Part shown: positions 57,015 to 64,000 of the stretch, in pieces | Layout: each line of letters opens with the position of its first letter | Position numbering within the stretch: position 1 is the first letter of the stretch | Source of the DNA: Anaerolineaceae bacterium | GTDB taxonomy: Bacteria; Chloroflexota; Anaerolineae; Aggregatilineales; Phototrophicaceae | Length of the DNA: 64,000 nucleotides | NCBI GenBank assembly: GCA_002702065.1 | Contig: NZXX01000013.1 | Location: 62,001-126,000, forward strand | Reading direction: 5' to 3' | Notes under the pieces: generated by a model | What the model was told of the DNA's origin: nothing | What the model saw: only the letters and a program-made list of their open reading frames with translations | Databases searched by the model: none | Program-made: the position numbers and the translations under genes

Positions 57015-58355
57015 ATGCACGCCAAGAAATTTTCGTTACTTATCCTGTTGTTGATCCTTGCGCTATCATTCCCTGCTGCTGCCCAGGAAGATATTGAACT
57101 CGATTTCTGGACCTGGAAGATTTTCCACGTCCCTGGCCTGGAAGCGGTTGCCGCCAACTTTGAAGCCGAAACCGGCATCAAGGTCAATATCGAAGCCTAT
57201 AACCCCGACGAGGTTTACCGTACCCGCATCACAACGGCAGCACAGTCCGACGAGCTGCCGGACATCCTCTCATACTGGTCCGGCGGCCAGTGGGAGCTGG
57301 CGGCAACGGATAACCTGGTCGAATTAACCGACCTGGTTGATGAGGAATGGCAGGGCACCTTCTTGCCCGCCACCTACGACCTGCGCTCGGTCATGACCCA
57401 GGACACCTACGACAACTGCCAGGGTGATGCCGACTGCACCTTCAGCAATATCGAGGTGGGCCAGTCCTACAGTGTGCCGTATCTGGCGGGGCAGGCCTTC
57501 TTTGTCTATGGCAACAAGGCCCTGATGGAAGAAGCCGGGCTGGACCCGAACACACCCCCGGCCACCGCCGAAGAGTGGCTGGACATGATGAAGACCATCA
57601 ACGAAGAAACCGGTGTTCCTGGCCTGGTGACCGGTGTCCAGAATGCGGACGTGCTGAACTTCTGGCTGTTTAACCCCATGCTGATCACCAGCTGCGGCCC
57701 GGAAACCTATGACGCCATTTACCGGGGCGAGATGAGCTTCACGGAGCCATGTGCCCTCAACGTGCTGGAATGGATCAACGAGATCAGCGTCAATGACCTG
57801 TGGATGCCGGGCATCCTCAGCACCAATATCGACCCGGCGGATGTGGCTTTTGCGCAGGAACGCGCCGCTTTCGACATTGGCGGCACGTACACGCTGGGTT
57901 TCCTGATCGAACAGGGCATGGACCCGGACAACCTGATTTCGTTCCCGGTGCCGCCGCTGGCCGATTCTGCCCTGCCGGTGCTGGAAATCGCCCCTGCCCC
58001 CCTCATCGACGCCATGGTGACGACAGACAGCGATCATCCCGAAGAAGCGCTGCAATTCCTGCGCTTCCTGACCTCGGCGGAACAGATGGAAATATTCGCC
58101 AAAACGGTTGGTGACCTGCCTGCTGTGTCCGTCTCAGCCGACCCCGAACGGGTTGGCAACGTCATGCCGGGCCTGCTCAACGCCATCAGCGAATATTCAC
58201 CGTTCCAGGATGCCACCGCGCCCCAGCTGGACGATATGCGTGATGTCCTGAAACTCGGCCTGCAACAATTCATCCTCGGCGAAATCACGCCAGCGGAACT
58301 CGCCGCCAACGTCGATGCCGCCAATGCGTCTGCCTGGGCAGAACGCGCCGAATAA
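57015..58355 (+). CDS. Sugar ABC transporter substrate-binding protein
   Basis: Signal peptide; SBP_bac_1-like sequence. Confidence 0.9.
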   Translation: MHAKKFSLLILLLILALSFPAAAQEDIELDFWTWKIFHVPGLEAVAANFEAETGIKVNIEAYNPDEVYRTRITTAAQSDELPDILSYWSGGQWELAATDNLVELTDLVDEEWQGTFLPATYDLRSVMTQDTYDNCQGDADCTFSNIEVGQSYSVPYLAGQAFFVYGNKALMEEAGLDPNTPPATAEEWLDMMKTINEETGVPGLVTGVQNADVLNFWLFNPMLITSCGPETYDAIYRGEMSFTEPCALNVLEWINEISVNDLWMPGILSTNIDPADVAFAQERAAFDIGGTYTLGFLIEQGMDPDNLISFPVPPLADSALPVLEIAPAPLIDAMVTTDSDHPEEALQFLRFLTSAEQMEIFAKTVGDLPAVSVSADPERVGNVMPGLLNAISEYSPFQDATAPQLDDMRDVLKLGLQQFILGEITPAELAANVDAANASAWAERAE

Positions 58356-58386
58356 GTCTATCCCGCAGCGTTCGGGACAGTTACCA

Positions 58387-58427
58387 ACAGGTGTGGTGGT
58401 ACGCCGTTCTGTGCCACTACACCCTGT
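58387..58427. promoter_or_regulatory. Intercistronic stem-loop after the SBP gene
   Basis: ACAGGTGTGGTGG...CCACTACACCCTGT, imperfect ~12-bp stem. Confidence 0.45.
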
Positions 58428-58456
58428 TTGTCAGACGATAGGGGATGAGATGAGCT

Positions 58457-59440
58457 ATGCAGCCTGAAGGCATATCAGTTCCAGCACAGGCCTATCACAG
58501 ACCGCAGCACCGCCTTATGAATGTCCTGAAAAAGAACGTCGGGTTCTTTTTTATTCTGCCGGCCCTGCTGCTGTTTCTGATCTTTGGCCTGTATACAGTG
58601 ATCTTCGCAGTCGTGCTCAGCTTCTTTCGCTGGAACGGCTTTGGCGATTTTTCGATTTTCCCGCCCCGCTGCGAGCTGCCGGAATGCGCATTTGTCGGCC
58701 TGGAGAATTTTCAGAATTTTCTGTACGACAACCCGGTCCAGTCACAGTTCTTCTGGCGGGCGTTGCAAAACAATATCATTATGGCGATTGCCGTCACCCT
58801 GGGCACGATTCTGATCGCCCTGCCGCTGGCGCTGGCGCTCAACCGGGCGGTGCGGGGGCAGTCCATCTACCGCACGCTGATGCTGCTGCCGATGGTCACA
58901 GCGGGCATCGCGGTGTTCTACGTGTGGTCCTTTATCTATGAGCCGGATGGCTCGTTGAATGCGATCCTCGAAGCGGTCGGTCTGGAGGCATTGCAAGCCC
59001 GACAAGGCTGGTTGGGGCAGCCGAACACGGCATTAGGGGCGCTGATCGTGGTGATGATCTGGGGGTCGGTGCCGTTTGCCATGATCCTGTATCTGGCCGG
59101 GCTCCAGACCATTGACCGCGACCTGTTCGAGGCTGCCGCTATCGACGGTGCCAATGGCTTTCAGGTCGTGTGGAACATCGTCTGGCCTCTGCTGCGGCCC
59201 ATCACGGTCATCATCGTCATCACCAATTTCAACAGCGTCATACAGGGGTACGAACAGGTCTACCTGATGACGAACGGCGGCCCGGCTGGCTATACCGAGG
59301 TTGTCGGCTTGCAGATATTCAACTACGGATTTGGCGATCAGCGCCAGCTTGGGATGGCAAGCGCCATGTCGTGGACTTTGTTCGTGCTGGCATTTGCCGT
59401 TGCGCTGATCAACCTGCGCTTCTTCCGTTCCCAGACGTAG
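58457..59440 (+). CDS. Sugar ABC transporter permease (MalF-like)
   Basis: EAA loop DLFEAAAIDGANGFQVVWNIVWPLLRP. Start could be 58517. Confidence 0.92.
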   Translation: MQPEGISVPAQAYHRPQHRLMNVLKKNVGFFFILPALLLFLIFGLYTVIFAVVLSFFRWNGFGDFSIFPPRCELPECAFVGLENFQNFLYDNPVQSQFFWRALQNNIIMAIAVTLGTILIALPLALALNRAVRGQSIYRTLMLLPMVTAGIAVFYVWSFIYEPDGSLNAILEAVGLEALQARQGWLGQPNTALGALIVVMIWGSVPFAMILYLAGLQTIDRDLFEAAAIDGANGFQVVWNIVWPLLRPITVIIVITNFNSVIQGYEQVYLMTNGGPAGYTEVVGLQIFNYGFGDQRQLGMASAMSWTLFVLAFAVALINLRFFRSQT

Positions 59441-59450
59441 GAAAACGATT

Positions 59451-60308
59451 ATGGCGTTTGTGCGAAAATATCTTCCCAGTCAATTGATCTATTACGTGGT
59501 CCTCACCCTGTACGCGGCCCTCAGCGTCTACCCGTTTCTGTGGATGGTGTCCTCCTCGCTCAAATCCAACCGCGAGGTCTACCGGAACAAATCGCTGATC
59601 CCGGATGAACTGCGCCTGGATATTCTGGTCGACACCTGGAATGAACTCGAATTTTTCCGCTATTTTGTCAACAGTGCCATCATCTCGCTGGCGACCGTGC
59701 TTGGCATCATCCTGATCTATTCGCTGGCCGGTTATGGCTTCGCCAAAACGCAGTTCTGGGGTCGGGACAAGTTCTTCCTGTTTTTTCTGGCGGTGCTGCT
59801 GGTGCCGGGTGTGGCCGTGCTTATCCCGCTGGTGCAGCTGGTGCGTGCTTTGGGGCTGACAGGCAGCAATGCCAACCAGTTCTCGACCTACCTGGCGCTG
59901 ATCCTGCCGATGGTCAACGGCGCGGGGCCATTTGCGATCTTCTTCTTCCGCAACTTCTTTCGCTCGCTGCCCAACGAACTGAAGGATGCGGCCCGCGTGG
60001 ACGGGTGCAGCGAGTGGGGCATTTATTTCCGAATCTACCTGCCCCTCTCGACACCCGTCATCGCCACTGTCGGTATCCTGAACCTGATCGCCTCATGGAA
60101 TGCGTATATCCTGCCATCCATTCTGATCAACAACGACGACTGGTTCACGCTGCCGCTGAAACTGCGCGACCTGGACCTGCAAGCCGTGATTCAGTGGAAT
60201 GTGCGCATGGCCGGTTCCGTGATTATGGTCGTGCCCATTATCATCCTGTTTATCCTGCTTCAGCGTTACTACATTCGCGGGCTGACCGCAGGCGCGACCA
60301 AGGGCTAA
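59451..60308 (+). CDS. Carbohydrate ABC transporter permease (MalG-like)
   Basis: EAA loop ELKDAARVDGCSEWGIYFRIYLPLSTP. Confidence 0.92.
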   Translation: MAFVRKYLPSQLIYYVVLTLYAALSVYPFLWMVSSSLKSNREVYRNKSLIPDELRLDILVDTWNELEFFRYFVNSAIISLATVLGIILIYSLAGYGFAKTQFWGRDKFFLFFLAVLLVPGVAVLIPLVQLVRALGLTGSNANQFSTYLALILPMVNGAGPFAIFFFRNFFRSLPNELKDAARVDGCSEWGIYFRIYLPLSTPVIATVGILNLIASWNAYILPSILINNDDWFTLPLKLRDLDLQAVIQWNVRMAGSVIMVVPIIILFILLQRYYIRGLTAGATKG

Positions 60309-60324
60309 ACAACCGCAGCACGGC

Positions 60325-62778
60325 TCAGGGCGCAGCCAGCTGAATATCACCAAGATCGCCGCCGAGCACTTCCAGCTGCGGCGTCCAGGTGCCATCGGCG
60401 GCACGGGTCTGTGAGTAGATGCCCCAGGCCACGCCGTTGGACCAGAACGTGGCGAAACGGTCCGGCTCGGTCGAAGCGGCCAGCACCGGGTCGAACGTCA
60501 GGGTCTTCTGGGCGACATCGCCCTGAAAGCCGCTGAGGGCCAGCAGCAGCATCCAGCTGGACATGCTGCGCGCATAATGATGCCCGCATTCCACTTCGTT
60601 CCAGGGGTTGCGGCGGATGCCATCGTGCCGGTCCCGCACCGCGCGGACCACCCGCAGCCCTTCCTCAACCCAGCCTTCAGCGATCAGGTGCGCGGCAACG
60701 TGATATTCAACGCCGGTCCACACCTCATCGGAATAAACAAACGGCAGACGCGGACGCCCACCCAGCGGCCAGGTGCACATCAGCAGGCCGGACTCATCAT
60801 TGAGCACGTAGGTTCGCTGGCAGTTCATATGATCGCTGAATGTTTCGCGGAAGTTGTGGTCATAAACCGACTTGATCGCCCGGTTCACATGGTCGCGCGG
60901 GAGCGTATCGCCCAGATGCAGCAGGTCCGCATGCAGCTGGCCCAACAGTTGGTCGGACAGGCAGCCCTTGCCATGCTGATATTTATGGGCGTCGATATCG
61001 TCGATCTGCTGCTCGAAGTATTCGCCATTCCACAACCGTTCATCCAGGCGCGCACTGGCCTTTTCGAACAGCGCATGGCAGCGCCCGGCCAGCTCGTCGT
61101 TACCCATGACCCGCGCCATCTGCTCCACCGCCCGCAGCGCCGCCAGATAGTAAATGCTCGATAAGGGATTGGGGCCGTAAAACTCGATGTCGTAGGTGTT
61201 ATGCTGCTTGCCATCCAGCACGCCGTCATGATCTGTGTCCCAGTGGATGCCGGCGTAATCAATCGCACGGGTGATGCCCGGCCAGATCGACGCCAGCCAG
61301 TCCCGGTCTCCGCTCAGCTGCCATTCGCGCCAGGCTCGCAGGATACTGCCCATCTGCCCATCAACGGCAGCTTCCGGCTTCTGGTCGGCAAAGGTCCAGA
61401 CGAAATCCTCCGCCATCGACCTGAAGTTGCGGAAGTTCATGAAGCCATCCGGCTCGGTTTCGACTTCAAACTCGATGCGGCGCATCTCACGTTCCAGCGA
61501 GGGGAACAGGTAGGCAACGGTATAGGCATAGCTCCAGACGTGCGTGCAGGTTCCCGCGCAGCAGCCCGCATCGTCAAAGCAGCCTTCCCACCCATAAAAG
61601 CGGCCATCTTCCAGCCAGAAACAGGTGTTGCTGCGGACCGGCACGATATTGGCCGAGACCGCATCCAGCACATGGGGCGGCAGGGTGCTGCCGAACAGAG
61701 CACGGTGAAAGTCGCGCGTGCCGGTTTCCAGCCGATCATAGGATTGCTGCACATAATCGGCTACAGCCCAGGAGTCGCCAAAGCGGGTGGCGTAATGATT
61801 GCGGATGATGCGCTCGTTCTGGCCGTCCGGCGTGGACTGCCGGTCCGAAATAAAGTTGTCGTTGTTGGTCGCCATCCACGTGTTGCGCCGGTTCGGGAAG
61901 TACCACGTCAGGATAAAGCGGTACGGGCAGGTTTCGCCGGGCGGCAGCGTATCCACCAGCCCCAGCGACCCGGTATCCGGTTTACCGTTGGCGGCTGGCC
62001 CCTCGTAGTGCAAGTCATCCAACTGGCCATCCTCGACAAAATCGTCCCAGAAATCCTGCAAAAAGTCCCACCATGCCCCGCGCAGCCACGCCGGTTTCAC
62101 CGTGACCTGCTCATGGTCGGTGATCAGGCTCAGGTTGCCATAATCCAGCGCATCCGCATCGATGCCTTCCGCGCCAAAAAACAGCCCGCGCATACCGTCG
62201 TCGGTACGGAACTGATTAAATGTGGTGCCCTGGCGCGCCGGGCCGACATTGCCAAAGCGGTCCAGCCGCACCCCGCCCGCCGGATTCATCAGCGAGCCGA
62301 CCAGCGTCAGGTTGACCGGTTGGTCAGATGTGTTGGTCACATGGTAGGTCAGGATGGCGCAGGGGATACCGGAATCTTCAGGGTTCAGCGGAATGAGGGG
62401 GGTAAACGCCTCCAGTTGAATGCTGACTGGCAGATTCGGGTCCGTCAGGTTCACCCACGCAAAGGGGTATTCGCCCTGGAACGACACCTGCGAACAGCGG
62501 GCCAGCCCGGCGTTACTGGCCGGATGATAACCATGCGACAGCGCGTGCGGCGGTTGCAGCGGTCCTTCGAGCACACGTGCGACTGGCGGCTGATCTTTGA
62601 CCTGCGTGCGAATGGCGAAGAAGGTATTGGGCAAATCCAGACCCTTGGCTGGCTGATTGAAAATTTCCCAGTCGCGCAGGTTGCCGCGATTGCCCAGCGA
62701 CACATTCCCCGTACCGACCCCGCCCAGCGGAAACGCCACGGCTGTATGAGAAGCATCAAAAGAACGTAGCTGACCCAT
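60325..62778 (-). CDS. GH116 family glycosyl hydrolase (non-lysosomal glucosylceramidase-like)
   Basis: FPLGGVGTGNVSLGNRGNLRDWEIFNQP N-terminus; CTHVWSYAYTVAYLFPSLEREMR; HNTYDIEFYGPNPLSSIYYLAALRA. Confidence 0.85.
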   Translation of the reverse strand: MGQLRSFDASHTAVAFPLGGVGTGNVSLGNRGNLRDWEIFNQPAKGLDLPNTFFAIRTQVKDQPPVARVLEGPLQPPHALSHGYHPASNAGLARCSQVSFQGEYPFAWVNLTDPNLPVSIQLEAFTPLIPLNPEDSGIPCAILTYHVTNTSDQPVNLTLVGSLMNPAGGVRLDRFGNVGPARQGTTFNQFRTDDGMRGLFFGAEGIDADALDYGNLSLITDHEQVTVKPAWLRGAWWDFLQDFWDDFVEDGQLDDLHYEGPAANGKPDTGSLGLVDTLPPGETCPYRFILTWYFPNRRNTWMATNNDNFISDRQSTPDGQNERIIRNHYATRFGDSWAVADYVQQSYDRLETGTRDFHRALFGSTLPPHVLDAVSANIVPVRSNTCFWLEDGRFYGWEGCFDDAGCCAGTCTHVWSYAYTVAYLFPSLEREMRRIEFEVETEPDGFMNFRNFRSMAEDFVWTFADQKPEAAVDGQMGSILRAWREWQLSGDRDWLASIWPGITRAIDYAGIHWDTDHDGVLDGKQHNTYDIEFYGPNPLSSIYYLAALRAVEQMARVMGNDELAGRCHALFEKASARLDERLWNGEYFEQQIDDIDAHKYQHGKGCLSDQLLGQLHADLLHLGDTLPRDHVNRAIKSVYDHNFRETFSDHMNCQRTYVLNDESGLLMCTWPLGGRPRLPFVYSDEVWTGVEYHVAAHLIAEGWVEEGLRVVRAVRDRHDGIRRNPWNEVECGHHYARSMSSWMLLLALSGFQGDVAQKTLTFDPVLAASTEPDRFATFWSNGVAWGIYSQTRAADGTWTPQLEVLGGDLGDIQLAAP

Positions 62779-63018
62779 CCGTGCTCCTTAAACTGACTCT
62801 TGCAAATAAACGTTATCGACCGGGGATTTTAGCGCATGATTCGCCGAAACGGTGCAGGCTGTATGCTGGCTGGCCCCAGATTGGCGATTCCGGGCGGGTT
62901 GGATACAATCGCCGCCGGTTATCCGCAGCAAAAAGAGGCTATTCGCGGGGTGCGTGAAGTCATCCAGCACGCGCACGGCCAGCAAAAAATTTGATGAGGG
63001 TCATGAGAGAGGAAACAC

Positions 63019-64000
63019 GTGTCGCAAACTGTTGAAAAATGGGATTATTTCGAATATGCCGCCGCCGCCCAGACAACTGGCAATCCGTTTATTGATGTTC
63101 GCTTTGAAGCAGAATTTACGTATGAACACCGGGTCGTTCGGGTCCGGGGGTTTTATGATGGCGACGACACCTTCCGCGTGCGCTTTATGCCGGACACCGA
63201 AGGAACATGGCGCTACCGGACCTATAGCAATGTCGATGGGCTGGATGGGCTGGATGGGACATTTGCCTGTGTGCCGCCAACCGGCGACAATCACGGCCCG
63301 GTGCGGGTGGTCGACCCATACCATTTTGCTTATGAAGATGGCACTCCCTATCACCCGGTTGGCACCACCTGCTATGTGTGGAATCATCAGGGCGACACGC
63401 TCGAAGCCCAGACCATCGCCACGCTGAAAGACGCGCCGTTTAACAAAATGCGGATGTGTGTCTTCCCCAAGCGTTACGTCTTCAACAAGAACGAACCACC
63501 CTGCTATCCGTTTGAGGGGGAAGTTACCCGCGAGTGGGATGACTCGCTGCTCGATAATTACAAGACGCAGGCCCCGCCGGAATTCTGGGATTTCACGCGC
63601 TTCAACCCGGCGTTCTTCCGCAAACTGGAAAAACACATTCTGGATTTGCAGGCGCTGGGCATCGAGGCCGACCTGATCATTTTCCACCCGTATGATTTTG
63701 GCGCGTGGGGTTTCGACCGGATGCCGCCGGGCGTGAACGAACGGTATCTGGAATATCTGACGGCGCGGTTGTCTGCCCTGCGCAATGTATGGTGGTCGTT
63801 CGCCAATGAGTATGACCTGATGCTCGACCTGGATATGAACGACTGGGACCGCTACTTCAAGATCGTCCAGTCTAACGATCCCTACGATCATCTGCGTTCG
63901 ATCCACAACTGCCGTGGCTTTTATGACCATACCAAGCCCTGGGTGACGCATTGCAGCGTTCAGCACTATGACATGCTTCAGATGCCGACATGGCTGAAGC
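63019..64000 (+). CDS. DUF5060-containing putative glycoside hydrolase, truncated by the window edge
   Basis: GTG start after GAGAGGAAACAC; MSQTVEKWDYFEYAAAAQ...FYDGDDTFRVRFMPDTEGTWRY...WWSFANEYD; open to the window end so absent from the ORF track. Confidence 0.82.
   Translation, partial: MSQTVEKWDYFEYAAAAQTTGNPFIDVRFEAEFTYEHRVVRVRGFYDGDDTFRVRFMPDTEGTWRYRTYSNVDGLDGLDGTFACVPPTGDNHGPVRVVDPYHFAYEDGTPYHPVGTTCYVWNHQGDTLEAQTIATLKDAPFNKMRMCVFPKRYVFNKNEPPCYPFEGEVTREWDDSLLDNYKTQAPPEFWDFTRFNPAFFRKLEKHILDLQALGIEADLIIFHPYDFGAWGFDRMPPGVNERYLEYLTARLSALRNVWWSFANEYDLMLDLDMNDWDRYFKIVQSNDPYDHLRSIHNCRGFYDHTKPWVTHCSVQHYDMLQMPTWLK

Noticed and set aside
61201-62769. 522-aa ORF antisense to GH116
   Set aside because: Shadow of the GH116 coding frame; low-complexity R/Q/H-rich product without family signature.

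Overview
This 64 kb window is dense, GC-rich bacterial chromosome. The style suggests Chloroflexota/Anaerolineae, but that is inference from family content and not proven. It is dominated by carbohydrate and peptide ABC importers and by catabolic genes. Main blocks: (i) a sugar importer locus at 10.3-22.8 kb, with SBP, two permeases, a possible clan GH-A hydrolase, a purple-acid-phosphatase-like enzyme, a DUF5060-type hydrolase, two sugar-phosphate isomerases, a GntR regulator, a DUF1537 acid-sugar kinase and an RraA-like aldolase; (ii) a complete oligopeptide-type ABC importer at 23.2-29.6 kb, whose DppC-like permease carries an 84-bp minisatellite; (iii) a GT39 + GT2 pair; (iv) tandem MacB/FtsX-type permeases; (v) a HEPT/MNT toxin-antitoxin-like pair whose HepT has an internal deletion, flanked by a duplicated gene tail; (vi) a DrrAB-type exporter divergent from a MarR regulator with a long beta-rich C-terminus; (vii) a second sugar importer with GH116 and DUF5060 hydrolases; (viii) two Cys-type sulfatases. 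Smaller signals include a three-copy ~85 bp palindromic repeat family, an 8-bp-periodic TAGC array, a 63-aa membrane ORF behind a LexA-like palindrome, a 52-aa membrane ORF missing from the ORF track, and hairpins between SBP and downstream genes. No rRNA, tRNA, CRISPR array or transposase was recognised. All family calls are from reading protein sequence by eye; no database search was run.
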